A DNA stretch of 64,000 nucleotides from Guyparkeria hydrothermalis (lineage in GTDB: Bacteria; Pseudomonadota; Gammaproteobacteria; Halothiobacillales; Halothiobacillaceae): positions 186,001 to 250,000 of the forward strand of contig NZ_JAJSEE010000004.1 of the NCBI RefSeq assembly GCF_023555375.1. The letters are read 5' to 3'. Position 1 is the stretch's first letter; every line of letters begins with the position of its first letter. A program made the translations under genes and the position numbers. Positions 24,700 to 35,207 of this stretch are shown one piece after another. The notes below the pieces were generated by a model. It had not been told where the DNA came from. It saw only the letters and a program-made list of their open reading frames with translations, and searched no databases.

Positions 24700-24894
24700 A
24701 TGTGCCGCTACCCGGTCATTGCCATGCCTACCCCACGGATGCGCGCCGTCTTGCCGCTCATGTTCACCGGCAGCCTGCTCGCCTGGCTCGGTATCGCCGC
24801 GATCGACGTGACCCGGCCCAAGGCCGAGCCGCGTCCCCCAACGACCGTCTACGAACTGAACGAAACCAAGGTGACCCGCCATGAACACGCCTGA
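24700..24894 (+). CDS. Small single-span membrane protein within the sigma54 operon
   Basis: 64 residues, or 56 if the start is the ATG at 24724 ([10 protein letters not shown]). It has one hydrophobic segment ([21 protein letters not shown]) and a short polar tail. It sits 5 nt after the flavoprotein stop and overlaps the start of the rubredoxin-reductase gene by 14 nt. Tight packing and the membrane segment suggest it is real and might anchor or assist the electron-transfer proteins. There is no family match that I recognise, and the start lacks a strong ribosome site. Confidence 0.45.
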   Translation: MCRYPVIAMPTPRMRAVLPLMFTGSLLAWLGIAAIDVTRPKAEPRPPTTVYELNETKVTRHEHA

Positions 24895-26284
24895 CGACGA
24901 CATCCGCTGGATCTGCACCGTCTGCGGCTGGATCTACGACGAGGACGAGGGCGACCCGGACAGCGGCATCGCACCGGGGACCCGCTTCGAGGACATCCCC
25001 GACGACTGGTACTGCCCGCTGTGCGGGGTGACCAAGGCCGATTTCATGCCCCTGCACGAGTACGCCGCCCAGCGCGCCGCGCAGAACGGTGCCCCGCGGC
25101 CGCGCGCGGCACAGGGCGGCGTGGGCGGTCCGGACTCGGTGGTCATCGTCGGCGCCGGCATCGCCGGCTGGACGGTCGCCGAAGAGCTTCGGGCCCGCGA
25201 CCCCGACCGCCCCATCACCCTGATCAGCAACGACGAGGCGGCCGCCTACACCAAGCCGGGTCTGTCGATGGCGATCAGCCAAGGCCGCGCCCCGGAAGAT
25301 CTCGTCGAGCAGAGCGGGCCGGCCAAGGCCGCCGAACTGGGCATCACCCTGCAACCGAACACCTCGGTGCTGGCGCTGAACACCGACGGCAAGCGCCTGC
25401 TGACCACCCGCGGCCCGGTCCACTACGGGGAGCTGGTGCTCGCCCTCGGTGCCCGCCAGCGCTTTCGCGCCTTCGACGGCGATGCCGCCCCTCGCATCAC
25501 GCGGCTCAATCATCTCGCCGCCTACCAGCGCCTGCGCGCCCGTCTCGACGGCGAACCGCGCCACGTCACCATCATCGGCGCCGGGTTGATCGGCGTGGAA
25601 CTGGCCGAGGATCTGACCGCCGGCGGCCATCGCGTCACCGTGCTCGATCTCGGCGAACGCCCGCTCGACCGGCTCGCCCCCGCGCCGCTGGGCGACGAGC
25701 TGGGGCGGCATCTGGCCGCCAAGGGTGTCGACTTTCGCCCTGGCATCAGCCTCGCCCGCGTCGACCCGGCCGACGAGCGCCTGAAGGTCACGCTGACCAA
25801 CGGCGGGGAAATCCGCACCGACGAGGTGATCTCGGCGATGGGGCTGGTGCCCAACACCGATCTGGCCAACCGCGCCGGGCTGGTCACCAACCGCGGCATC
25901 CTCGCCTCGGCGCAGACCATGCAGACCAGCGACCCGCACGTCTACGCCGTAGGCGACTGCGCCGAGATCGAGGAGCGCAGCTATTTCTTCATCGAGCCGA
26001 TCCGCCGCATGGCCACGACCGCCGCCGCGGCCCTGAATGGCGACTGTGAGCCATTCGAACACCGCCCGGCCGCGATTCGCGTCAAGACCCCCAGCCTGCC
26101 GATCATGCTCTGCCCACCCGACCGCCGGCTTGCCGACCTGGGCCGCTGGACCCCGCACACCGTGGCCGAGGGCCAACGCAACGACTTCGTCAGCCGCGGC
26201 CAACTCGCCGGCTACGCCCTGGCCGGCAAGGCGGTCAGTGAACACGAATCCCTTTACCGGCGCGTCACGGGACGCGTCAGTTGA
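24881..26284 (+). CDS. Rubredoxin fused to FAD/NAD(P)-dependent rubredoxin reductase
   Basis: A 467-residue fusion. Residues 10-55 are a rubredoxin domain with the iron ligands Cys12, Cys15, Cys45 and Cys48 ([19 protein letters not shown] and [10 protein letters not shown]). From residue about 87 a pyridine-nucleotide-disulfide-oxidoreductase-fold reductase follows, with FAD motif [14 protein letters not shown](P) motif [18 protein letters not shown] and the late FAD-binding [10 protein letters not shown]. It should pass electrons from NAD(P)H to its own rubredoxin and on to a partner, here plausibly the ACAD-fold flavoprotein. AAGGTGA precedes the ATG. Natural rubredoxin-reductase fusions occur but are not the usual alkane-hydroxylase form, and no alkane hydroxylase is present here. 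Confidence 0.92.
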   Translation: MNTPDDDIRWICTVCGWIYDEDEGDPDSGIAPGTRFEDIPDDWYCPLCGVTKADFMPLHEYAAQRAAQNGAPRPRAAQGGVGGPDSVVIVGAGIAGWTVAEELRARDPDRPITLISNDEAAAYTKPGLSMAISQGRAPEDLVEQSGPAKAAELGITLQPNTSVLALNTDGKRLLTTRGPVHYGELVLALGARQRFRAFDGDAAPRITRLNHLAAYQRLRARLDGEPRHVTIIGAGLIGVELAEDLTAGGHRVTVLDLGERPLDRLAPAPLGDELGRHLAAKGVDFRPGISLARVDPADERLKVTLTNGGEIRTDEVISAMGLVPNTDLANRAGLVTNRGILASAQTMQTSDPHVYAVGDCAEIEERSYFFIEPIRRMATTAAAALNGDCEPFEHRPAAIRVKTPSLPIMLCPPDRRLADLGRWTPHTVAEGQRNDFVSRGQLAGYALAGKAVSEHESLYRRVTGRVS

Positions 26285-26347
26285 GGTGGTCCCACCCATC
26301 GACCACCGCCTAGCCACCCACCGGGCCAGAAGCCCCAGGAGCACCCC

Positions 26348-27205
26348 ATGAGCAACCCCCTGATCGAACCGCAGGATCTCAAGTCACTCGATCCCGGTGC
26401 CATCGTGCCGATCGACACGCGCAGCCCCGAGGCCTACGCCGCCGGGCATCTGCCGGGGGCGATCAACATGCCGGAAATCTTCACCTTCCTGGCCACTTCA
26501 ACCCCGGAAGGGCTGGCCGAACTCGAACAACGGTTCAGCGACAAGTTCGGTGCAGCCGGGCTGGATGGCAACAAGGTGGCCGTGCTCTACGAGGACGCCA
26601 TGGACACGGGCTTTGGCCAGTCCTGTCGCGGCCTGTTCCTGCTCGAACACCTCGGCTACCCCAAGGACAAAATCAGCATCCTGCACGGCGGCTTTCAGGG
26701 TTGGGTGGCAGCCGGCCTGCCGGTCAGCACCGACTCACCGGCCCCGGTGGCCGCCGCCTTTCCGCTCGACAGCAGCGCCAGCGACGTCATGCTGGACAAG
26801 GACGACGTGCTCGCGGCCCTGGAGCGCGATGACGTGGTCCTGCTCGACGTGCGCGACGTCGACGAGTGGATCGCCGAGAGCTCCTCGCCCTACGGCAAGG
26901 ATTTCTGTCCGCGCAAGGGGCGTCTGCCTGATGCCAAGTGGATCGAGTGGTATCGCTTCATGAAGCCCGGCGACGTCGCACGCTTCAAGTCACCGGCCGA
27001 GATCCGTGCCGAGTGCGACAGCGTCGGCATCTCGCCGGATTCCGAGGTGTTCCTGTACTGTTTCAAGGGCGCGCGGGCGTCGAACACGCTGGTCGCCCTG
27101 CGCGCGGCGGGCATCGAGAACGTGCGCCTGTACTTCGGCTCCTGGAACGAGTGGTCGCGTGACCCGAGCCTGCCGATCGAGGAAGGCCTGCCCTTCGTGG
27201 CCTGA
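26348..27205 (+). CDS. Two-domain sulfurtransferase (rhodanese family)
   Basis: 285 residues with two rhodanese domains. The C-terminal domain has the active-site loop YCFKGARAS, with Cys238 and Arg243, in the spacing of a persulfide-forming loop. The N-terminal domain keeps a Cys (Cys93 in FGQSCRG) near the equivalent loop, which is unusual because this domain is often inert. Rhodaneses transfer sulfane sulfur from thiosulfate or mercaptopyruvate to cyanide or thiol acceptors. Its place in a sigma54 operon divergent from cyanase suggests a link between sulfane sulfur and cyano or carbamoyl chemistry; thiocyanate or a thiol metabolite is possible, but this is inference. It is the last gene before a hairpin. 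Confidence 0.88.
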   Translation: MSNPLIEPQDLKSLDPGAIVPIDTRSPEAYAAGHLPGAINMPEIFTFLATSTPEGLAELEQRFSDKFGAAGLDGNKVAVLYEDAMDTGFGQSCRGLFLLEHLGYPKDKISILHGGFQGWVAAGLPVSTDSPAPVAAAFPLDSSASDVMLDKDDVLAALERDDVVLLDVRDVDEWIAESSSPYGKDFCPRKGRLPDAKWIEWYRFMKPGDVARFKSPAEIRAECDSVGISPDSEVFLYCFKGARASNTLVALRAAGIENVRLYFGSWNEWSRDPSLPIEEGLPFVA

Positions 27206-27243
27206 ACCTGACGCGCCCCTGCGGCGCCAAGGCATTTCAGTGG

Positions 27244-27268
27244 GGCCCGGCATGCCGGGCCTTTCTTC
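27244..27268 (+). terminator. Probable intrinsic terminator after the sulfurtransferase
   Basis: A stem GGCCCGGC / GCCGGGCC with an AT loop is followed by CTTTCTTCT. It separates the sigma54 operon from the GST gene. Confidence 0.6.
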
Positions 27269-27316
27269 TGCGGGCCGAACGGACGTCCGCCCCGACCCAC
27301 TCCCGGAGACACCGCC

Positions 27317-27964
27317 GTGAGTTCGATTACGCTCTACGACTTCCCCCTGTCCGGCAACTGCCACAAGGTGCGACTGCTGCTCTCGATGCTCGATTTGGAG
27401 TATGAGCGCGCGCCCATCGACGTCGTCGCCAAACAACCCGCCTCGCCCGAATTCAAACGCATCGACCCGCGCGGCCAGGTGCCGTTCCTGGTCGACGGCG
27501 AGGTGCGCATCTGGGACTCGATGGCGATACTGATCTATCTCGCACGTCGCTACGGCACCCGCCGATGGCTCCCCGACGAACCGGCCGCCGAGGCGGCCGT
27601 GATGCAGTGGCTGGCCGTAGCCGGTGACGAACTCCTCTACGGCTTGGCCCGTGCCCGCGCCGTCTGGCGGCTCGGTGCCCCATTCAACCGCGAACAGTGC
27701 CAGCAGGAGGGACGCGCCGGGTTGGCGTTGATGGAGCAACGCCTCGAACAGGCCGACTGGCTCGCCGCCGACCATCCCACCATCGCCGATCTGGCCTGCT
27801 ACCCGTACGTGGCACTGGCCGACGAGGCCGGCGTGTCGCTGGCCCCCTACCCGGCCATCGGCCAGTGGATCGCACGGGTCGAGGCCCTGCCCGGCTACCT
27901 GCCCTTGATCGAACAGAAAGACGGAAACGCAGGAAAAGCGTCACCGCCACCAGCTTCTTCCTGA
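27317..27964 (+). CDS. Glutathione S-transferase family protein
   Basis: A 215-residue two-domain GST starting at GTG 27317, with GGAG upstream. The N-terminal thioredoxin-fold domain reads MSSITLYDFPLSGNCHKVRLLLSMLDLEYE. Its catalytic Ser-Gly-Asn region fits Theta/Zeta-like bacterial GSTs, and FKRIDPRGQVPFLVDGEVRIWDSMAILIYLARRY holds the glutathione-binding cis-Pro and Asp/Ser pair. The C-terminal helical domain includes the conserved ADHPTIADLACYPYVAL. It could conjugate or degrade an electrophile produced by the upstream pathway. Its own ribosome site and a hairpin upstream mean co-transcription with the sulfurtransferase is uncertain. Confidence 0.9.
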   Translation: MSSITLYDFPLSGNCHKVRLLLSMLDLEYERAPIDVVAKQPASPEFKRIDPRGQVPFLVDGEVRIWDSMAILIYLARRYGTRRWLPDEPAAEAAVMQWLAVAGDELLYGLARARAVWRLGAPFNREQCQQEGRAGLALMEQRLEQADWLAADHPTIADLACYPYVALADEAGVSLAPYPAIGQWIARVEALPGYLPLIEQKDGNAGKASPPPASS

Positions 27965-27993
27965 CCGCGACCACTTCCGGGAAACACCCCCGC

Positions 27994-29688
<1,695 letters not shown>

Positions 29689-29947
29689 GGGGGCTCCGGG
29701 TCTGAAGGAATGACATTCCCGGAAGTGCAAGAAGCGGACCTAAGACTTTGTCCGCCATTGGCGGGCATTGCGCGGCGATACGGCCCTCACCGACGCACCA
29801 AGAACGGGATCGATCCCCCGCCACCGCTCCCTCCTGGTGCGAAAATGCGTCATTTTCGGCCAATTCGCGTTGATCTGGCGCAAACGAGCGGTGTGGCACG
29901 GCATCTGCAATCTCGAGGTCGTCACTCACCGACCCGAGAGCGAAACC
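29689..29947. promoter_or_regulatory. Divergent region between sigma54 activator and ABC importer
   Basis: 259 non-coding bases with the sigma54 promoter for the importer at 29894-29909 and, 145 nt upstream of it, the enhancer-like sequence GACTTTGTCCGCC at 29744-29756. That word lies in an imperfect inverted repeat TGTCCGCC-ATT-GGCGGGCA (29749-29767, one mismatch). Confidence 0.72.
29894..29909 (+). promoter_or_regulatory. Sigma54 promoter for the ABC importer
   Basis: TGGCACGGCATCTGCA has the canonical GG-N10-GC spacing. It is almost the same as the box at 22827 and lies 39 nt before the start codon. Confidence 0.85.
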
Positions 29948-31324
29948 ATGTCCACATTCGATAACCCGTTCGATCCCGACCAGTCACTGCACCGCGGCTG
30001 CACCTGCGGCAAGCACGCCAGCCAGGCGGACCACAATGCCGCCATCGGCGCCAGCCCGAACCCGACCGACGAAGAGGCCGCCCTCAACCGCGCCGTGGAA
30101 TCCTCGGTCATGCGCTCGCTGTTCCCGGAAGATCGGACCCGTCGCAACTTCATCAAGGCCGTGGGCGTGAGCACGGCGATGGCCGCCGTCTCGACCTTCT
30201 TCCCGATGGCTGCCGCCAAGGCCATTGCCGCCGATCCGGCCGGGCCGCTGGAGAAGAAGAAGCTCAAGGTCGGTTTCATCCCGATCACCTGCGCCACGCC
30301 GATCATCATGGCCCACCCGATGGGCTTCTACGAGCGCGAAGGCCTCGACGTCGAGGTGGTCAAGACCGCCGGCTGGGCACTGATTCGAGACAACGTCGCC
30401 AATGGCCAGCTCGACGCCTCGCACATGCTCTCGCCGATGCCGATCTCCGCCTCGCTCGGGGTCGGCGCGCGTCAGCAGGACACCTACGTCGCCACCATCC
30501 AGAACATCAATGGCCAGGCGATCACGATGCACAACAAGCACAAGGAGAATCGTGATCCGAGCAACTGGAAGGGCATGACCTTCGGCATCCCCTACGACCA
30601 CTCGATGCACAACCTGCTGCTGCGCTACTACCTCGCCGAGCACGGCGTCGACCCGGACCAGGATGTCCAGCTCAAGGTCATCGCCCCGCCGGAGATGGTC
30701 GCCAACCTCAAGGCCGGCAATATCGACGGCTTCCTCGGCCCCGAGCCGTTCAACCAGCGCGCGGTCTACGAGGGCGCCGGCTTCATCCACGTGCTGTCCA
30801 AGGATCTCTGGGACGGCCATCCCTGCTGCGCCTTCGGTGCAACCAGGAGCTTCGTCGAGGAAAACCCCAACACCTTCTCCGCGCTGTTCCGCGCCATTGC
30901 CAGCGCCACGGTCTACGCGCACAAGAAGGAAAACCGCCCGGAGATCATCGAGGCGATCGCCCCGGCCAACTACCTCAACCAGCCGAAGATCGTGCTCGAC
31001 CAGGTGATGACCGGCCGCTACGCCGACGGGTTGGGCAACATCATCGAGGAGCCCGAGCGTGCCGACTTCGACCCGTTCCCGTGGGAATCGATGGGCGTGT
31101 GGATCCTCACGCAGATGAAGCGCTGGGGCTACATCGAAGAAGAGATCGACTACGCCGACATCGCCGAGGAGATCTTCCGCGCGACCGACGCGCGCCAGCG
31201 CCTGGCCGAGATGGGCCTGCCGGCACCCGAGATCAACAGCAAAAAGCACATGATCATGGGCAAGGAATTCGACCCGGCACGCCCGCAGGCATACCTCGAA
31301 TCGTTCGAGATCGGGAGGGCCTAA
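29948..31324 (+). CDS. ABC importer substrate-binding protein, NrtA/CynA/CmpA type, Tat-exported
   Basis: 458 residues. A long N-terminal region includes CTCGKHASQADH (Cys18, Cys20) and a twin-arginine signal, DRTRRNFIK with Arg65-Arg66, followed by a hydrophobic stretch (AVGVSTAMAAVSTFFPMAAAKA). The mature domain is the NMT1/NrtA-like binding fold (LKVGFIPITCATPIIMAHPMGFYEREGLDVEVVKTAGWALIRDNVANGQLDASHML). This family binds nitrate, nitrite, cyanate or bicarbonate. The Tat signal sits unusually deep (60 residues). The sigma54 link to cyanase favours cyanate or a related nitrogen compound over bicarbonate, but the neighbouring DAB system leaves bicarbonate open. The start ATG is at 29948. Confidence 0.87.
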   Translation: MSTFDNPFDPDQSLHRGCTCGKHASQADHNAAIGASPNPTDEEAALNRAVESSVMRSLFPEDRTRRNFIKAVGVSTAMAAVSTFFPMAAAKAIAADPAGPLEKKKLKVGFIPITCATPIIMAHPMGFYEREGLDVEVVKTAGWALIRDNVANGQLDASHMLSPMPISASLGVGARQQDTYVATIQNINGQAITMHNKHKENRDPSNWKGMTFGIPYDHSMHNLLLRYYLAEHGVDPDQDVQLKVIAPPEMVANLKAGNIDGFLGPEPFNQRAVYEGAGFIHVLSKDLWDGHPCCAFGATRSFVEENPNTFSALFRAIASATVYAHKKENRPEIIEAIAPANYLNQPKIVLDQVMTGRYADGLGNIIEEPERADFDPFPWESMGVWILTQMKRWGYIEEEIDYADIAEEIFRATDARQRLAEMGLPAPEINSKKHMIMGKEFDPARPQAYLESFEIGRA

Positions 31325-31327
31325 ACC

Positions 31328-32170
31328 ATGAGCCAGTCACTGCGCTTACGCGCCGGCATCGTCTCGATTCTCCTGCTGCTCGCCTTCGTCGGCGCGTGGT
31401 GGGGGGCGACCCTGCCCACCCAGGTCGATCTGGGCGACATGGACCCCGAGTACGCCGCGATGATGGGGCTGGATACCGTCCAGGAATCCGACATCCCCAC
31501 CCCGGGGGATATTGGTTCGGCGATCTGGACGCACCTGTCCGATCCGTTCTACGTCTCGGGCTCCAACGACATGGGCATCGGCATCCAGCTGGCCCATTCG
31601 CTCTGGCGGGTGCTGGCCGGCTTCGCGCTCGCCGCGCTGGTCGCCGTGCCGTTGGGCTTCCTGATCGGCATGTCGCCGTTGATGCACAAGGCGCTGGCCC
31701 CCTACATCCAGATACTGAAACCCATCTCGCCGCTCGCCTGGATGCCGCTGGCGCTCTACATCATCCAGGACGCCTCGATCTCGTCGATCTTCGTGATCTT
31801 CATCTGCTCGATCTGGCCGATGATGGTGAACACCGCCTACGGGGTTGCCTCGGTCCGCGACGACTGGCTCGCCGTGGCCAAGACCCTCGAGGTCGGCCCG
31901 ATCAAGAAGGCGTTCCAGGTGATCCTGCCGGCCGCCGCCCCGACGATTCTCACCGGCATGCGCATCTCGATGGGCATCGCCTGGCTGGTCATCGTCGCCG
32001 CGGAAATGCTCGTCGGTGGTACCGGTATCGGCTACTTCATCTGGAACGAGTGGAACAACCTCGATCTCGCCAACGTGATCTTCGCCATCCTCTTGATCGG
32101 CGTGGTCGGCATGATCCTCGACATGATCTTCGGCTTGCTTGGCAAGGCCGTCAGTTATAAGGAGGTCTGA
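31328..32170 (+). CDS. ABC importer permease, NrtB/CynB type
   Basis: A 280-residue inner-membrane permease with about six spans. It carries the inner-membrane-component coupling region (MRISMGIAWLVIVAAEMLVGGTGIGYFIWNEWNNLDLANVIFAI), which follows the EAA-loop family pattern of NrtB/SsuC/TauC permeases. An extended N-terminal loop (DLGDMDPEYAAMMGLDTVQ) is slightly longer than usual. It lies 3 nt after the substrate-binding gene and 2 nt before the ATPase, so it is part of the same transcript. Confidence 0.92.
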   Translation: MSQSLRLRAGIVSILLLLAFVGAWWGATLPTQVDLGDMDPEYAAMMGLDTVQESDIPTPGDIGSAIWTHLSDPFYVSGSNDMGIGIQLAHSLWRVLAGFALAALVAVPLGFLIGMSPLMHKALAPYIQILKPISPLAWMPLALYIIQDASISSIFVIFICSIWPMMVNTAYGVASVRDDWLAVAKTLEVGPIKKAFQVILPAAAPTILTGMRISMGIAWLVIVAAEMLVGGTGIGYFIWNEWNNLDLANVIFAILLIGVVGMILDMIFGLLGKAVSYKEV

Positions 32171-32172
32171 CC

Positions 32173-33048
32173 ATGACTACCCCCGCATTCATCCAGGTCG
32201 ACGGCCTGGAGAAGACCTTCCCCGCGCCGATGGGCCAGGAACCGGTCACCGTGTTCCAGAACCTCGACTTCGAGATCGAAAAGGGCGAATTCGTCTGCCT
32301 GATCGGCCACTCCGGCTGCGGCAAGTCGACCATCCTCAACATCCTCGCCGGGCTGGACGCCGCGACCGACGGCTACGTCTTCATGGAGAACCGGCAAGTC
32401 ACCGGACCGGGCCTCGACCGCGGCGTGGTCTTCCAGGGCCACGCCCTGATGCCCTGGCTGACGGTGCGCGAGAACGTCGCCTTCGCGGTGAAATCCCGCT
32501 TCAAGCACCACTCCAAGGATGAGGTGAACGCGCAGGTGGAGAAGTACGTCGAGATGGTCGGCCTGTCGCACGCGATCGACAAGAAGCCGCACCAGCTCTC
32601 CGGCGGGATGCGCCAGCGCGTCGGCATCGCCCGGGCGTTCGCCATCGAGCCGAAGATGCTGTTGATGGACGAGCCGTTCGGTGCGCTGGATGCGCTGACC
32701 CGCGGCGTCATCCAGGACGAGCTGCTGGCGATCTGCCAGGCCACCGAGCAGACCGTCTTCATGATCACCCACGACGTCGACGAGGCGATCCTCCTGGCCG
32801 ACAAGATCCTGTTGATGACCAACGGGCCGTTCGCCGAGGTCGCCGAGTGCGCCTACAACCCGCTGAAAAAGCCGCGCTCACGTCAGGAAATGCATCACGA
32901 CGAGCACTACTACCCGTTCCGCAATCACCTGATGGATTTCCTGGTCAACGGGCCGAGCACGCCCTACGCGGACAAGGCGTCCGACGGCACGCCGGCGGCG
33001 ATGGAGGAGCCCCCCCGCAGCGGGCCCCGGCGGGTAGTCAACGCCTGA
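32173..33048 (+). CDS. ABC importer ATPase, NrtD/CynD type
   Basis: A 291-residue ATPase with Walker A GHSGCGKST, the Q-loop FQGHALMPWLTV, signature LSGGMRQRVGIARAFA, Walker B LLMDEPFGALD and the switch His in FMITHDVDEA. The 40 residues after the nucleotide-binding domain (HHDEHYYPFRNHLMDFLVN) match the NrtC/NrtD-type tail. It has no fused substrate-binding domain, so the importer is a three-gene NrtABD/CynABD-like system, not a four-gene Cmp/Nrt one with a fused regulatory ATPase. The stop is followed by an intrinsic terminator. Confidence 0.95.
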   Translation: MTTPAFIQVDGLEKTFPAPMGQEPVTVFQNLDFEIEKGEFVCLIGHSGCGKSTILNILAGLDAATDGYVFMENRQVTGPGLDRGVVFQGHALMPWLTVRENVAFAVKSRFKHHSKDEVNAQVEKYVEMVGLSHAIDKKPHQLSGGMRQRVGIARAFAIEPKMLLMDEPFGALDALTRGVIQDELLAICQATEQTVFMITHDVDEAILLADKILLMTNGPFAEVAECAYNPLKKPRSRQEMHHDEHYYPFRNHLMDFLVNGPSTPYADKASDGTPAAMEEPPRSGPRRVVNA

Positions 33049-33075
33049 TCCACGAAGGTCCTTCGACCATCACCC

Positions 33076-33113
33076 ATCCGGCCCCGGGAGAAAAACCAGG
33101 GCCGGATTTTTTT
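33076..33113 (+). terminator. Intrinsic terminator of the ABC importer operon
   Basis: A perfect 9-bp stem ATCCGGCCC / GGGCCGGAT closes over an A-rich loop and is followed by seven T. Confidence 0.9.
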
Positions 33114-33141
33114 GGTCAAGCCGACGGGGTCGAATTGAGAT

Positions 33142-33651
33142 TCAACCGCCGCGAACCCCGCGGGCGACCGCCTCGATCCGCTCACGATCCGCCTCTTGAT
33201 AGACGATCAACCGCACGTCGGTCAGCGTGGTGGGCTCGTAGCGGTCGATTTCCTCGAGAATCAGGCGTGCCCCGGTGGCAAGATCGAAGCCGGCCACCCC
33301 GCAGCCCAGTGGCGGGATCACCATTGAGCGACACCCCAACTCGTCGGCCTTGGCCAAGGTGTTGCGAACCGCCGCACGGATACTATGCTCCGTGGCGCGC
33401 CCATCGCCGTAATGCGGCATGGCCGCCGCGTGGATCACCCAGCGGGCGGGCAGATCGAAGCCTTGCGTCACGGCCACGCCACCCAGCGGGACCGGCCCCT
33501 GGGCCATCGCCGCCTCGTTGATCGGCCCGTTGGCCGCCTTACGCAGCGCGCCCGCAACCCCGCTGCCCATGGCAAGCGTGGTGCCGGCGGCATTGACCAG
33601 GCAATCGGCCGATTGCGTCGCGATATTGCCCTGTATGATCGAGAAATCCAT
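33142..33651 (-). CDS. Macro-domain (ADP-ribose-binding) protein
   Basis: A 169-residue stand-alone macrodomain. The ADP-ribose-binding pattern is visible: QGNIATQSADCLVNAAGTTLAMGSGVAGAL (the N-A-[AN] and G-x-G-V-A loops), VIHAAAMPHYGDG and SMVIPPLGCGVAGFD. Such proteins bind or hydrolyse ADP-ribose and its acetylated or protein-linked forms. The sequence is of the YmdB/AF1521-like single-domain type. It is divergent from the peptidase pair at 33804 and shares no evident operon partner. Confidence 0.9.
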   Translation of the reverse strand: MDFSIIQGNIATQSADCLVNAAGTTLAMGSGVAGALRKAANGPINEAAMAQGPVPLGGVAVTQGFDLPARWVIHAAAMPHYGDGRATEHSIRAAVRNTLAKADELGCRSMVIPPLGCGVAGFDLATGARLILEEIDRYEPTTLTDVRLIVYQEADRERIEAVARGVRGG

Positions 33652-33803
33652 GCAGCACCTCCCGCAGCCGTCTCTCGGAACCCGTGCAGTGAGTCTGGAC
33701 CCGGTGGCGGGAGTGTGAAACCGCCGCCCGCGGGAACGGTCACACCGATTCCGGCCATGCCCGCATGGCGCCCCGTTCGTTAACCCCTTGGTAGCCCAAA
33801 CGC

Positions 33804-35207
33804 ATGCAGCCCCGACGTTATCTCGCCGCCCTGCTCCCCGTCGTGCTCTCCTCGCTCGCGCTGATTGCCGCCCCGATGGCAGCCGCCGGCAAGGCGAGCG
33901 ACGCGGTCCACGAAACCACGCTCGACAACGGTCTCAAGGTCCTCGTCCTGCCCGACGAGCGCGCCCCGGTGGTCACCCACCAGATCTGGTACAAGGTCGG
34001 CTCGGTCGACGAGCCGGGCGGGATCACCGGGATCGCCCACATGTTCGAGCACATGATGTTCAAGGGCACGGAAAACCTCGGCCCCGGCGAGTTCTCGGAC
34101 ATCATCGCGCGTCTCGGTGGCGAGGAGAACGCGTTTACCGGCCGCGATTTCACCGGGTACTACCAGACCCTGTCGGCCGATGAACTGGAGACGGTGATGC
34201 GCTGGGAGGCCGATCGCATGGCCAACCTCGAGATCGACCCCGAGGAGTTCGCCCGCGAGAAGGAGGTGGTCAAGGAGGAATGGCGCTCGCGGGTGCGCGA
34301 CAACCCCAATGCCCGCCTGAACCAGCTGCTCTACGCCACGGCGTTTACCAGCAGCGGCTATCACCACCCGGTTATCGGCTGGAAGACCGATATCGATGCC
34401 TACACCGTTGAGGACCTGCAGCGCTGGTACCGCGAGCATTACGCGCCCAACAACGCCACCCTGATCGTGGTCGGCGACGTGGAACCCGAGGCGGTGGTCG
34501 AACTGGCCGAGCGTCACTACGGGACGATCGAACGGCGCGACCTGCCGCCGGCCAAGCCGCGCGAGGAGATGGAGCAACACGGCCTCAAGCGCGCCAACCT
34601 GTCCATTCCGGCGAAGTTGCCGCACGTAACGATGGGCTACAAGGTGCCGTCGCTGGTCACCGCCGAGGAGTCGCGCACCGCCTACGCGCTCGCCGTCGTC
34701 TCCGGCATCCTCGCCGGCGATTCCGGGGCGCGCCTGAACAACGACCTGGTGCGCGCCGGCAAGCTCTCGGCGGCCTCGGCGGGGTACAACCTCAACGCGC
34801 GGGAAACGACCCTGTTCACCGTCGATGCCACCCCGCGTGACGGGCAATCCCTCGACGAGGTCGAGCGGCTCTTGCGCGACCAGATCGAGCGGTTGAAGAG
34901 CGAACCGGTCGGGACCGACGAACTCGAGCGCATCAAGGCGCAGGTGGTCGCCTCGGACGTCTATGAACGTGACTCGTTGTTCTACCAGGGCATGAAGCTG
35001 GGCATGTACGAGACCGTGGGTCTGGATTACCGACTGGCCGACCGGTTCGTCGAGGGCGTGCGTGCGGTCACCATCGAGGACGTGCAGGCAGTCGCCCGAG
35101 AGTATTTCCAGGACGACGGCCTGACCATTGCCACCCTCCAGCCGACGTCGTCCGACGAATCAACCGACTTGCCAAGCCCGACCGGAGGTATCGAACGTGT
35201 CCACTGA
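33804..35207 (+). CDS. M16-family zinc metallopeptidase (catalytic partner)
   Basis: A 467-residue periplasmic protein with a signal peptide (LLPVVLSSLALIAAPMAAAG). It has the inverted zinc motif HMFEH (His79, Glu82, His83), followed by the downstream Glu in the region around ELETVMRWEADRM. Residues 230-420 contain the M16 C-terminal domain. It pairs with the following gene, which lacks the zinc motif: the usual arrangement for heterodimeric bacterial M16 peptidases. The partner's GTG start lies inside this gene's last codons (11-nt overlap). Confidence 0.93.
   Translation: MQPRRYLAALLPVVLSSLALIAAPMAAAGKASDAVHETTLDNGLKVLVLPDERAPVVTHQIWYKVGSVDEPGGITGIAHMFEHMMFKGTENLGPGEFSDIIARLGGEENAFTGRDFTGYYQTLSADELETVMRWEADRMANLEIDPEEFAREKEVVKEEWRSRVRDNPNARLNQLLYATAFTSSGYHHPVIGWKTDIDAYTVEDLQRWYREHYAPNNATLIVVGDVEPEAVVELAERHYGTIERRDLPPAKPREEMEQHGLKRANLSIPAKLPHVTMGYKVPSLVTAEESRTAYALAVVSGILAGDSGARLNNDLVRAGKLSAASAGYNLNARETTLFTVDATPRDGQSLDEVERLLRDQIERLKSEPVGTDELERIKAQVVASDVYERDSLFYQGMKLGMYETVGLDYRLADRFVEGVRAVTIEDVQAVAREYFQDDGLTIATLQPTSSDESTDLPSPTGGIERVH

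Noticed and set aside
22922-27205. Operon as thiocyanate dehydrogenase or thiocyanate hydrolase cluster
   Set aside because: None of the known copper or cobalt catalytic subunits of those pathways is present.
29948-33048. Importer as bicarbonate transporter CmpABCD
   Set aside because: There is only one ATPase and no fused binding domain, and the operon shares a sigma54 control word with the cyanase region. Bicarbonate is not excluded but is less likely than cyanate or a related compound.
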